Origin: an uncultured Oscillibacter sp.
Lineage (GTDB): Bacteria > Bacillota > Clostridia > Oscillospirales > Oscillospiraceae
NCBI GenBank assembly: GCA_910589315.1
Contig: CAJUTB010000007.1
Span: 31,032-95,031 of the forward strand
Length of the DNA stretch: 64,000 nt
Direction: 5' to 3'
The notes beneath the pieces were generated by a model. The model was not told where the DNA came from, ran no database searches, and worked only from the letters and a program-made list of their open reading frames with translations. Below are positions 17,701-25,760 of this stretch, one piece after another (positions within the stretch are counted from its first letter, which is position 1; every line of letters starts with the position of its first letter). Both the position numbers and the translations under genes were made by a program.

Positions 17701-19713
17701 AACCTGGAGGCGCGTGATGGCGGAACTCTTGCCGTTATCCGCGTCGTTGAGCCACAGGTAGAGGCTGTACGTCGTCTGCTCCTGGAGATAGGACGTATTG
17801 ACCTTCGGAACCAGCAGCGGCGTATTCTTCTTCATGTCCACAACGCCATAGCCCAGGTTGCCGGTGACGGCGGCGGCCTTCAAATCGGCCTGTGTAGGCG
17901 CGGTGGAGTTGTTGGGCAGAAGCGCGTAATACATCTGGCAGTCCTTGGTTGCCATCGCCATGAGCTGCACCACCTGCTCGTTTTCCTTATCGGTGGTCAG
18001 AATGGTATAGGGATACCCGGCGGCAAACGCGGGCGTCGTATCGTCCGGCGTGGTAAAGGCCGTGACTTTTACCGGACTGCGCCGTCCCCTGGCGTCCACC
18101 AGCAGGGCGGAGAGGTAGTAAGAGCCGTCCCGGGTCAGTCCGGTGACACGGGCGGTAAGCTCCGTATTGGATGCGGCGGCGTTCAGCGTGCCGTTACGGA
18201 GAATCCGGGCGGAGTTCGCCGTGGGATTCATCAGCTGTTCTTCGCTCAAAGAGCCGTCCGTCAGGGCGGTGACGGCCCAGTGAACCGTGCCCCGCTTGTT
18301 TGTGCTGAATACTGCGGTAGCGGTCGTGGGAGCCACGTCCCGCATAATCGGATAACCCGAGAGCAGACGGGGGTCCTCCGAGGACTCTGCCGCCGCGGTG
18401 GAATCCATATTTTCTCCCTTGATGGTGGAGTTGATGCCGGGGCGGACGGTAATGGTGTCCGGCAGCGTCTCGACGTTGGAACCGGCGGCATTGACATTCA
18501 GATGGCCGATGCTGCCCGTACCGGTGACAGGGGTGCCGGTGTCCAGATTCAAGTCCTTGATCGACGCGCTGTTGTCGATGTTCAGCCGGGAGCCGGTGGC
18601 CCGTTCGTCCATGGTGACGGTGTGCGCCAGGCCCTGGACTATTTGCAGGTTGGAATTCGGCGTCCGGTCAATGACCTCTTTGATGTTGCCCGCCAGCTGA
18701 AGCTGCGTGCCGCTCTCGCCGTCCAGAGTGATGACCCGCAGGCCAAGACCGTCGTCGGTGAGGTCTTCCAGATAGGAGGACGTGCGGACGGTGGTGGCGC
18801 CGATATCGGTCAGGCCCTCGGCCCGGACGGTCAGGAACTGGTCGGTAAGGCTGTCGACCTCGAAGGAGTCGGCAATGACATTCCGAAGGATGACGCTGTT
18901 TTCACCCTTTTCGGCCTCGCCCGCGCCGCAGAGGACGATTTTGCCCAAAACGGTGACGTTTTCCAGCTCCACGTTGCCCAGTCCCACGCCGCCGGTCAGA
19001 TACAGATTGCCGGTGATGGTGGTGTCCTTGAGCTTGACGCCCGCCGTGTTGATGGTCATATTTCCATACACGCCGCCGGCGGTCTGCTCGCCGGGTTCGT
19101 TGATCAGCGTGCCCAAGGCCCGGACCAGGAAGCAGGCCACCTGTCCCCGCGTGATGCGCTGGGTGGGACGGAACGTGTTGTCGCCGTAACCCTGGATAAT
19201 GCCCAGGTCGGCGGCCTCCTGCACCAGCGCGCGGCTCCAGGTGCCGATCTGGTTTCCGTCTTCAAAGTTGGTATTCATGCCGGCCGCGCCTTTCAGACGC
19301 AGGCTCCGGCCCAGCAGCGCGGCCGCCTGTTCCCGGGTCACGTAGTTCAGGGGAGAGGCCGTGGTTTCGGTGGTGCCGTTGAAATAGCCCGCCTGATAGG
19401 CTATGGTGATGTCCTCCGCAAACCAGTCGGTGGGGAGAACGTCGCTGAAAGGATTGGGGCCGGTTTCGGTATAGCCGAAGGCCCGGTTGATCAGCGTCAC
19501 GAATTCGGCGCGGGTAATCTCCCGGTCCGGATTCAGGTTGCCGGAGCTGTCGCCCCGCATGACGCCCCATTCCACGACCTGCTCCAGATAGGGTTCCATC
19601 CAGTCCGCCGCCTGGGCGGGCCGGGACGCGGCGCAGAGCGTCAGACCGCACAGCACAGCCGCCAGGAACAGGGCTGCGCAGCGCGGGACGCGCTTGATCT
19701 TTTGCACAATCAT
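14701..19713 (-). CDS. Giant SLH surface protein with beta-helix-like and Fn3-like repeats (1670 aa)
   Basis: Secreted wall protein. The signal peptide ends at RPAQAA (about 36). Three SLH domains lie at about 38-80, 90-140 and 150-200 (TRAEFVTLINRAFGY; YGDNTFRPTQRITRGQ). A stretch of short hydrophobic rungs (INTAGVKLKDTTITGNLYL...) to about 440 looks like a right-handed beta-helix. The rest is a chain of Ig/Fn3-like beta-sandwich domains (repeated DxTPPT/DKTPPTITSLTH linkers). The anchor is at the N-terminus, the reverse of the neighbouring giant protein. The GGGAGG SD supports the start at 19713, 15 bases after the PilZ stop. Likely adhesin or S-layer-associated protein. Confidence 0.87.
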   Translation of the reverse strand: MIVQKIKRVPRCAALFLAAVLCGLTLCAASRPAQAADWMEPYLEQVVEWGVMRGDSSGNLNPDREITRAEFVTLINRAFGYTETGPNPFSDVLPTDWFAEDITIAYQAGYFNGTTETTASPLNYVTREQAAALLGRSLRLKGAAGMNTNFEDGNQIGTWSRALVQEAADLGIIQGYGDNTFRPTQRITRGQVACFLVRALGTLINEPGEQTAGGVYGNMTINTAGVKLKDTTITGNLYLTGGVGLGNVELENVTVLGKIVLCGAGEAEKGENSVILRNVIADSFEVDSLTDQFLTVRAEGLTDIGATTVRTSSYLEDLTDDGLGLRVITLDGESGTQLQLAGNIKEVIDRTPNSNLQIVQGLAHTVTMDERATGSRLNIDNSASIKDLNLDTGTPVTGTGSIGHLNVNAAGSNVETLPDTITVRPGINSTIKGENMDSTAAAESSEDPRLLSGYPIMRDVAPTTATAVFSTNKRGTVHWAVTALTDGSLSEEQLMNPTANSARILRNGTLNAAASNTELTARVTGLTRDGSYYLSALLVDARGRRSPVKVTAFTTPDDTTPAFAAGYPYTILTTDKENEQVVQLMAMATKDCQMYYALLPNNSTAPTQADLKAAAVTGNLGYGVVDMKKNTPLLVPKVNTSYLQEQTTYSLYLWLNDADNGKSSAITRLQVTTLDKTPPTITSLTHVDSAARTATFTVTLDEPGTLFWAVVKANTQFYASVPGENRVPKPEETIAKIQIENGTNAERKGSVNVAREATEVRFTISGLEAQTHYDLYYVAKDRAGNYNVYTETLTPPMEFSTLDNIPPTVTQEFTHDGTNEGQRNPTPYPDTSINLVFSEMVQGFEYINGVPNKEPFMDYYNAVDTAVGTEAKEAAKDKLAEVLRKYITLWRRPVSGQPEKVPVKGDEGVGDNWVIDYREVTIKPDPEGTGEMILTFPNGTGLQLGSGVTYYFTLENIADTSQAANRMQGNRGVVTLPDFTTIDAQLIFSRGSSSGNVNGNNITFNMNFRLSPVTTQNSSSDTLWDMIIWSNATIAFELYSREIPNGTWTQMGGEGAEMRISTTTQHPTTGLSLSKNLLTPAGAATIDFEQLRHFNPNDREYGIVVTEWNGSREPETWSGEASLTITPVASDYASLENLANKTLSPASYAEHQKGIYAVKEIGVPKEYTVSYPFEDTQPPTFIEGTPTFVPGDTGVEINFMVSRNSCKYFCIITKVGNLTTTLKDGTTINENNWEILPKDGNELEEQGFTNGNATQPSSDSITNGSITGPAYIIRQGNCGRQLQTISIQGELEADSKYIVYFVLQGDSMSSISDTYAFGFRTDVISRPVLRATINNPSATVSSLAKTNVSSDTPRDAIVSYMVINSLAMGQYLERNMADYWDATYAEAAKLSSAQIAAARQTYGNLTLVEAMATQYTANNQNLGSVFDLFTTPTIQEQIASWFQTAQTSGTTILKVGIETENLASNNRWSSTINCNQELSGKSGQYWFVAVGRSPLGSANAFTAARYLTNPDVAHPMVSAINFEYNRGESPSKPTMAEAANQSYSGILTITFDGPLYFADNGTLKQVVDTESNTIGTTGNYIKSSLICTLPSGIELMPAIKDNTPTKCESLSFKITDKYRGAAINFSQYLANSFGQFGDRGLSLSLDIVRESTGLYGAAFVIDTDGWDARK

Positions 19714-19728
19714 TGAGTTACCTCCCTC

Positions 19729-20334
19729 TCACTCGCTTCCGATGCGCTGATTCCGGCTTTGCAGCTGAAGGCTGAACACCGTCTCCCGCACCGTCACTTC
19801 TTCATCCTCGCACATATCGATAAACTTGGTGGCATACAGCCGCTTCTCGTCCTGCAGCTCCTTCACCCGCAGGATCTGACAGCGCATGATCAGCGGCGCC
19901 TCCACCGTGGGAACCACCAGCTCCACCTGTTCGCCCTCCGCCAGGCCGGCCTCGCCCCGGAAGGCGACGCCGCCGCAGCTCAGGTCCAGGGACTGGACGC
20001 TTCTGCGCCCCCTCCAGGAACCGGTAATCGGGTACACAAAGCTGTCAAACTTCACCGGAACCCGCAGGTTTCGCCGGACCTCCGGGTCCAGCGCGGCTAT
20101 GCGCTTGAGAATCACCTTGTCGCCCCGTTCCCGCAGGACCTGGCATTGCAGCGACGCATCGTCGCTGCCCATGGCGATGAGGTGAATGATTTCGTGCCGG
20201 GCCACGTCGTCAATCTTATTTTCCAGCACCAGGACCTGCAGCATCTCGTCCCCCGGGGGACTGACCATCTGTCCCGGAGCAATCGGGTTGTTCTGGCTGT
20301 CGAGAATCATATAGGTCCGTTCTTCCTGTTTCAT
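19729..20334 (-). CDS. PilZ-domain c-di-GMP receptor (201 aa)
   Basis: 201 residues with an N-terminal beta domain (about 8-85) and a PilZ domain from about residue 87. Both ligand motifs are intact: RRNLR (RxxxR) and DLSCGG (DxSxxG). Its ATG overlaps the stop of the FlhB-like gene by 4 bases, and its stop is 15 bases before the 1670-aa SLH gene, so it is coupled to both. Expected to bind cyclic di-GMP; the effector partner is unknown. It shares architecture, but little sequence, with the PilZ gene at 9674. Confidence 0.88.
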   Translation of the reverse strand: MKQEERTYMILDSQNNPIAPGQMVSPPGDEMLQVLVLENKIDDVARHEIIHLIAMGSDDASLQCQVLRERGDKVILKRIAALDPEVRRNLRVPVKFDSFVYPITGSWRGRRSVQSLDLSCGGVAFRGEAGLAEGEQVELVVPTVEAPLIMRCQILRVKELQDEKRLYATKFIDMCEDEEVTVRETVFSLQLQSRNQRIGSE

Positions 20335-20654
20335 GTTGCCCCAACGCCTCCTTTGGCCGCTTCCTCCTCCAGCTTTTTCTTCTTTTCCGTGGGGTCAAAG
20401 CGGAGGAAGTAGACATAAATTTCCACAACTGCCTGATATAAGCTCTCCGGGATCTCCTTCCCCAGCTCAAGCTGGGTGAGGATGGTGGAGAGGGAGTTGT
20501 CCTCATAAATCGGCACGCCGCACTCGGCGGCGGTTTCGACGATGCGTTCCGCCATATAGCCCATGCCGGAGGCCACAATGACGGGAGCCGCATCGTCCGG
20601 CCCGTATTGCAGGGCGACGGCCTTCTTGGGCCTTGGACGTTCAGACCTTGACAT
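20331..20654 (-). CDS. FlhB C-terminal-domain homologue (YlqH-like)
   Basis: A 107-residue cytosolic protein matching only the C-terminal export-switch domain of FlhB/YscU. It has AVALQYGPDDAAPVIVASG, then the helix block AERIVETAAECGVPIYED and ELGKEIPESLYQAVVEIYVY. The NPTH autocleavage site of full FlhB is absent. The start at 20654 is preferred (GGGAAG upstream); it overlaps the end of the upstream gene by 14 bases. In B. subtilis ylqG-ylqH has the same FliK-like/FlhB-like order, so this is the equivalent pair. Confidence 0.85.
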   Translation of the reverse strand: MSRSERPRPKKAVALQYGPDDAAPVIVASGMGYMAERIVETAAECGVPIYEDNSLSTILTQLELGKEIPESLYQAVVEIYVYFLRFDPTEKKKKLEEEAAKGGVGAT

Positions 20655-22086
20655 TGATGCTGTTCTTCCCTTCATAGATTTTGGGGAACACCTCGGTCAG
20701 CGTGACCGGACGCTCCATTCGCCGCACCAGGATTCGCGCAGGCGTCAGATCGTTGCGGACAAGAATCTGGGAGATGCCCTCCTCGATCTGCCGGGTGAAC
20801 GGGACCACCTTATCCGGACAGTGGATTTGGATATCCACCTCTTTTCCCTGGCTGGTGAGAATGATGTCAAACAGCCCCAGGGACTGCACATCCATTTTGA
20901 ACAGGAACCGCATGGTATTGTTTCCGCCGGAGCCGCCCTTTTTCCGGCGTTCCTCCTCGTCCTCGGCGTCGGGGTCCACCCAAAGCTCGGAAAAGAGCAT
21001 CCGCCCGTCCCACTCCAGGGGGATCAGGTAGTGGTTGACGGGCATATAGACGCTTTCGTTGATGAGCATGGCGGAGAGCAGATTCCGAAACAGCTCCTGG
21101 GCCTCCGCGCTGCCCTCGCCCCGCAGGGCCCTGGCCGCGGCGGCGGCCAGATGGTCGGAGAACTGAAGGGCCTTGGACCCTTCGGGAACCTGCCCGCTCC
21201 GCAGGAGCTTCAGCAGGGCCGGCCCGTCGATTCCCCCCAGCTGGTCCCGGAGGGTGCCGTAGCCGCTGAGCTGGTGGAAGGTTTCCATAAGCCGCTCCTC
21301 GCTGCCGTTTTCATACCGGGCCACGTTCAGCGCGAGCATGGTCAGAAGCGTCCGGGGAAGGCCCATGTCGTGGGTCCGCTCCACATAGGAGGCCATATAG
21401 GGGAAAATCTCCCGCTGGAGCAGAAAGAGTCCGGACTGCCGGTCCCCGGCGGCCATGCTGTTTTTCAGCTGGGCGGTAAGGTCCCGGAGTTTTTCCGCCC
21501 AGCTGGCGGGCATGGCGTCCGCCATGCGCCCCAGGTCCCGGAGGATGTTGGTCTCCAGGTGCTTGGTGGAATCGAAATCCAGATAGGTTTTCAGAAATTG
21601 CAGGATGTCCGTCCGCACGCCCTCGGAGGACGCCCGGCCGTATGCGTTACGCAGGAGGGCGAACAGCGCGCCGCTGAAGCGGGTGCCGGATTTGAACTGT
21701 CCGCTCAGGAAGTCCAGCAGCTGGCTCTCGTCCATACGCAGCATTTCCAGAATCTGCGAAAGCTCCTCGGCAATCCCCGCGCTCATGCCGGAGGAGACGA
21801 TGGTGCCCTCGCCGGAGAAAATCCGGGAGAGGACGTCGGCTAAATTGGGGGCGTCCCGCAGACGCTGGAGAAAGGTCTGGAAATTGGAGTCATAGCGAAT
21901 CTTGCCGTCGCCTTGCAGGTTGCTGTCCTGCTGTTCGGTGCGGTTGTCCGCCCGATTCACCCGCGTGGGGTCCGGGACGTTCTGTATCTGCGGGGGCGTG
22001 CTCTCCGGCGAAACGGTGACGTTCCGGTTGAGGGAGGTCTTGTCATAACCGGGAACGGGGTTGGTCGCGCCTAAAATATCGGGCAT
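20641..22086 (-). CDS. FliK-like flagellar protein (YlqG-like)
   Basis: 481 residues. The N-terminal 70 are polar and low-complexity; the middle is helical (LSQILEMLRMDESQLLDFL). The last 150 residues resemble the C-terminal FliK domain, with LGLFDIILTSQGKEVDIQIH and a beta-rich finish LTEVFPKIYEG. The ATG at 22086 sits 8 bases after AGAGG; the in-frame GTG at 22095 is too close to it. FliK senses hook length and switches export specificity through FlhB. Paired here with a free FlhB tail, it could be a specialised pair. It opens the six-gene minus-strand operon, divergent from cheA. Confidence 0.72.
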   Translation of the reverse strand: MPDILGATNPVPGYDKTSLNRNVTVSPESTPPQIQNVPDPTRVNRADNRTEQQDSNLQGDGKIRYDSNFQTFLQRLRDAPNLADVLSRIFSGEGTIVSSGMSAGIAEELSQILEMLRMDESQLLDFLSGQFKSGTRFSGALFALLRNAYGRASSEGVRTDILQFLKTYLDFDSTKHLETNILRDLGRMADAMPASWAEKLRDLTAQLKNSMAAGDRQSGLFLLQREIFPYMASYVERTHDMGLPRTLLTMLALNVARYENGSEERLMETFHQLSGYGTLRDQLGGIDGPALLKLLRSGQVPEGSKALQFSDHLAAAAARALRGEGSAEAQELFRNLLSAMLINESVYMPVNHYLIPLEWDGRMLFSELWVDPDAEDEEERRKKGGSGGNNTMRFLFKMDVQSLGLFDIILTSQGKEVDIQIHCPDKVVPFTRQIEEGISQILVRNDLTPARILVRRMERPVTLTEVFPKIYEGKNSINVKV

Positions 22087-22179
22087 TCTTGACACCTCTC
22101 AAAAAAACTTAATTGCGCTCTTATTTTTTTATCATAACGGGTCGATAGATATGAAAAAGACGTATGAGGTGGTGTTTTC

Positions 22180-24282
22180 GTGAGCAGCAACGATATCCTG
22201 GATATGTACATTTATGAAACCAATACGCTGCTGGAACAGCTTGAAAACATTGTGCTGGACGCGGAGAAGGAAAATACATTCTCGCAGGACAATGTAACGG
22301 AGATCTTCCGTATCATGCATACTATCAAGGGGTCTTCCGCTATGATGGAGTTTGATACGCTGGCGCAGGTCTCCCACCGGATTGAGGACTTGTTCTTCAT
22401 TATCCGGGAAAATACGATGGAGGTCGTCTCCGAGGAAAACCGGCCCGCGCTGTTTGACCTGATGCTCCATTCCGTGGACTACTTCCGGGAGGAAATGGAG
22501 AAAGTCGAGGCGGAACAGCCGCTCAATAAAGATGTCGACAGTTTCCTAGCAAATATTAATACTTTAATTGCGAAAATTAAGGGAGAGGAGCCTCCGGCAG
22601 AGGCGGCTCCCGCTCCGCCGCCTGCGGCGGAACCGTCCGCTCCCCCGGCGGGCGCGGAGGCGGCTCCCGCCCAGGCCGGCGAGGGCAACCCGGATTTCCC
22701 CTACCAGCTGCGGGTATTCTTCGACGATGGCTGCGGCATGGAAAACCTGCGGGCATACATGCTGGTCACGTCCATTCAGGGCTTCTGCGCGGAGTCGGAT
22801 TTCCTCTATGAGCCGTCCGGCGTGGAGCAGGACGCCTCCACCGCGGAACAGATCATCGACAACGGCTTCCTTCTGGAATTCAAGAACCCCGAGGACCGGG
22901 AGAGCGCGATTCCCACCGTCCGGACCTCCGGTTCCGTGCGGTCTTACCAGCCCCATGACTATGTGCCCGCGCCGCCTCCGGCCGAGCCGGAACCGGCGGA
23001 GAAGGCTGCGCCGGCTCCCGCCGCCGCAGCAAAGACGGCAAAGCCGGCCCCCGCCCCTTCCGCGGCGGCAAACAACGCCAACAACAACGCCCAGCACCAG
23101 AAGGAGAGCCTGATCAGCGTCAACCTGAGCAAGCTGGACGCCCTCTCCGCCATCGTGGGCGAGATTGTCATTACGGAATCTATGGTCACGTCCTCGCCGG
23201 ACCTCAAGGGCCTGCACCTGGACGCGTTTTCCAAGTCCGCCCGGCAGCTTCGCAAGCTCACCGACGAGCTTCAGGACGTTTCCATGTCCCTGCGGATGAT
23301 CCCGGTTTCCAACACCTTCCAGAAGATGAACCGGATTGTCCGGGATATGTGCAAGAAGCTGAACAAGCAGGTAAAGCTGACGCTGGTGGGCGAAAACACC
23401 GAGGTGGACAAGACCATCGTGGACTCCATCGGAGACCCCATTATGCACATGGTCCGGAACTCCATGGATCACGGCATTGAGGAGAACGTGCAGGACCGCA
23501 TCGACGCAGGCAAGGACCCGGTGGGCGAGATTCTGCTCTCCGCCCAGGATACCGGCAGCGAGGTCATTATCCAGATTTCCGACGACGGCGGCGGCGTCAA
23601 TGACGAGGCGGTGTTGGCCAAGGCCATCCGCAACGGCATCGCCTCCCCGGACGTGGAATACTCCCACAAGGAGATTTTGAATTTCCTCATGGCCCCCGGC
23701 TTCTCCACCAACGCCCAGGTGACGGAATTCTCCGGCCGCGGCGTGGGAATGGACGTGGTGAAAAGCGGCGTGGAGAGCCTGGGCGGCACCGTCACCATCA
23801 CCAGCGAGCAGGGCCAGGGCATGACGACCATCATGCGTATCCCCCTGACGATGGCCATCATGGACGGTATGGAGGTTTCCGTGGGCGACTCCATTTTCAC
23901 CATCCCCATCAACAATGTCCGCTCCAGCCTGAAGATCACCGAAAAGGACATTCTGCACGACTCCGTAAACGGCGAGATGGTGAAGCTCATGGACAGCTAT
24001 TATCCCGTTATCCGGGCGCGGGAGTTCTACAACCTCCCCGGCGGCGCGGACAATGTGGAGGACGGAATCCTGATGTGGCTGGAATCCGGCGACATTTCCT
24101 ACTGTCTGTTTGTTGACGAGCTGCTGGGCGAACACCAGATTGTGGTGAAGCCGCTGCCCACCTATGTAAACAACTTTGACGTAAAGAGCTACGGAATTAC
24201 CGGGTGCAGTATTCTGGGTGACGGAAGCATCAGCATAATTTTGGACGCAAAGGGGCTTTACGCGGCGGCGCATATCATGTAA
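22180..24282 (+). CDS. cheA: Chemotaxis histidine kinase CheA
   Basis: Kinase of the chemosensory array that phosphorylates CheY and CheB. The 700 residues start at GTG behind TGAGGTGG. Domains in order: HPt with His47 in HTIKGSS; an Ala/Pro-rich linker around 130-165; a P2-like CheY/CheB-binding domain (about 165-245); a second Ala/Pro linker; dimerisation (about 310-375); ATPase with HMVRNSMDHG (N box), DDGGG (G1) and GRGVGMDVV (G2); and a CheW-like domain at the end. First gene of cheA-W-R-B. Confidence 0.97.
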   Translation: MSSNDILDMYIYETNTLLEQLENIVLDAEKENTFSQDNVTEIFRIMHTIKGSSAMMEFDTLAQVSHRIEDLFFIIRENTMEVVSEENRPALFDLMLHSVDYFREEMEKVEAEQPLNKDVDSFLANINTLIAKIKGEEPPAEAAPAPPPAAEPSAPPAGAEAAPAQAGEGNPDFPYQLRVFFDDGCGMENLRAYMLVTSIQGFCAESDFLYEPSGVEQDASTAEQIIDNGFLLEFKNPEDRESAIPTVRTSGSVRSYQPHDYVPAPPPAEPEPAEKAAPAPAAAAKTAKPAPAPSAAANNANNNAQHQKESLISVNLSKLDALSAIVGEIVITESMVTSSPDLKGLHLDAFSKSARQLRKLTDELQDVSMSLRMIPVSNTFQKMNRIVRDMCKKLNKQVKLTLVGENTEVDKTIVDSIGDPIMHMVRNSMDHGIEENVQDRIDAGKDPVGEILLSAQDTGSEVIIQISDDGGGVNDEAVLAKAIRNGIASPDVEYSHKEILNFLMAPGFSTNAQVTEFSGRGVGMDVVKSGVESLGGTVTITSEQGQGMTTIMRIPLTMAIMDGMEVSVGDSIFTIPINNVRSSLKITEKDILHDSVNGEMVKLMDSYYPVIRAREFYNLPGGADNVEDGILMWLESGDISYCLFVDELLGEHQIVVKPLPTYVNNFDVKSYGITGCSILGDGSISIILDAKGLYAAAHIM

Positions 24283-24408
24283 AATAGAATTGCAGACGCA
24301 GACGGGCTGCCGCGCCGGAGAGGCGCGGCGGTTCCGGCGTGTCTGGAGAAAACGGCCTTCCCGGGCCGCCGTGCCTGGGATTTAACGAACGGAGAGGAGC
24401 GAACGCAT
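24283..24408 (+). other. cheA-cheW gap with GC hairpin
   Basis: Contains an 8-bp hairpin (GCCGCGCC/GGCGCGGC near 24309-24330) without a T-run, and a GGAGAGGAG SD for cheW at the right end. No gene is seen. Confidence 0.4.
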
Positions 24409-24894
24409 ATGAGCGCGATGAAGGAAGACGTTTTGTTCCAGGTACAGGACGACGAGTTGCTTTTGCCGGAGGAAGACGCGGTTGAGAGCCGGAAATATCT
24501 GATTTTTGTTGTGGACGATCTGCGGATTGGCCTGGACGCCGAATACGTGGTGGAAATTCTCAACGGCTATACCGTCACCTACCTGCCCATGATGCCGGAT
24601 TACATCCGGGGCATCTTCAATATGCGCGGACAGATCATTCCCATGATGGACATCCGCCTGCGCCTGGGCAAAATGCCGCTGGACGGGGGGAACCTCCTGG
24701 TGGTGGTAAACTACAATAACACCCACTTGGGCATTCTGGTGGATGCGGTGGAGCTGATGCTGGACATTCCAAACGAACTGATCATGCCCATTCCCGCCCA
24801 GAGCGCCCAGAAGCTGGTGTCCGGAATGTGCAGCCTGCCCGACGGCTCCGGCACCATGCTGGTGCTGGACTGCGATCAACTGCTGCATGAGTGA
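24409..24894 (+). CDS. cheW: Chemotaxis coupling protein CheW
   Basis: Scaffold linking CheA to receptors at the membrane array. The 161 residues form one CheW domain: YLIFVVDDLRIGLDAEYVVEIL, YIRGIFNMRGQIIPMMDIRLRLG, and GILVDAVELMLDI. A 25-residue acidic leader precedes it. The 3' end overlaps cheR by 8 bases. Confidence 0.96.
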   Translation: MSAMKEDVLFQVQDDELLLPEEDAVESRKYLIFVVDDLRIGLDAEYVVEILNGYTVTYLPMMPDYIRGIFNMRGQIIPMMDIRLRLGKMPLDGGNLLVVVNYNNTHLGILVDAVELMLDIPNELIMPIPAQSAQKLVSGMCSLPDGSGTMLVLDCDQLLHE

Positions 24895-25735
24895 TATGAC
24901 AGGAAAAGAGAATACGAGCGGGGGCGCGTTTTCGCCCATGGTGATCTCGGAGGCTGATTTTAAGCGCATGGCGGCATTTATTCAGTCCTCCTATGGAATT
25001 GATCTTACCCAGAAGCGGCAGCTTGTGACCGGCCGCCTGTCTCCGGCAATCCGGAAGCTGGGCTATACCAATTTCTCCGACTTTGTAAACCACGTGCTGG
25101 AGAAAAAGGAAAACGACGAGATCACCTTGATTTTGAATAAGCTGACCACAAACTATACCTTTTTCATGCGGGAACAGGAGCACCTGGATTATTTTACCAG
25201 GAACATCATCCCGGAGATTGTGCGGCGGCACCAGAAGGACAAGAGCCTGGCCATCTGGAGCGCAGGCTGTTCCAGCGGCGAGGAGCCGTATAACCTGACG
25301 ATGCTGCTCTATGATTATCTGGGGTCCCAGGCAAAGCAGTGGGATACGAAGCTGCTGGCGACGGATATTTCCGCTCAGGCGCTGACAAAGGCCCAGCAGG
25401 GCATTTACACCCTGCCCGACACCATCCCCGCCGACTGGAAGCGCAAATATTTCCAGGCCCGGCCCGACGGGACCCATGTGGTGACGCCGGATGTGCGGAA
25501 CAACGTGATTTTCAAGACGTTCAACCTGATGGACCCCATCCAGTTCCGGCGGAAATTCGACGTGATTTTCTGCCGAAACGTCATGATCTACTTTGACCAG
25601 CCCACAAAGGACGCTCTGGTCCGCCGCTTTTACGATGCTACCGTTCCCGGCGGCTACCTGCTGATCAGCTATTCGGAAAACTTGAGCCAGAATTCGCCCT
25701 ACCGCCGTCTGGCAACCGCAACCTTCCAGAAGTAA
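24887..25735 (+). CDS. cheR: Chemotaxis receptor methyltransferase CheR
   Basis: Methylates glutamates of chemoreceptors with SAM for adaptation. The 282 residues have the helical N-terminal domain (FKRMAAFIQSSYGIDLTQKR) and the SAM-binding domain with WSAGCSSGEEPYNLTM, LLATDIS and the motif DVIFCRNVMIYFD. It starts inside the end of cheW, so the two are coupled. Confidence 0.97.
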   Translation: MSDMTGKENTSGGAFSPMVISEADFKRMAAFIQSSYGIDLTQKRQLVTGRLSPAIRKLGYTNFSDFVNHVLEKKENDEITLILNKLTTNYTFFMREQEHLDYFTRNIIPEIVRRHQKDKSLAIWSAGCSSGEEPYNLTMLLYDYLGSQAKQWDTKLLATDISAQALTKAQQGIYTLPDTIPADWKRKYFQARPDGTHVVTPDVRNNVIFKTFNLMDPIQFRRKFDVIFCRNVMIYFDQPTKDALVRRFYDATVPGGYLLISYSENLSQNSPYRRLATATFQK

Positions 25736-25760
25736 ACAGAACGGAGGTGGACCGCGTTCG

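Noticed and set aside
10606..19716. Very long open frames on the plus strand opposite the two SLH genes
   Set aside because: The minus-strand genes have signal peptides, SD sites and SLH domains. The opposite frames are open because the third codon positions are GC-rich, and their translations are Gly/Arg/His-rich without domains.
22110..22160. Sigma-28-like site before cheA (GTCGATAG)
   Set aside because: The -10-like element has two mismatches and no acceptable -35 element at the right distance.
22564..24273. Long minus-strand frame opposite cheA
   Set aside because: Antisense shadow of a conserved kinase; composition His/Val/Gly-rich without domains.
24309..24330. Terminator between cheA and cheW
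   Set aside because: The hairpin has no T-run, and the genes clearly form one chemotaxis unit.
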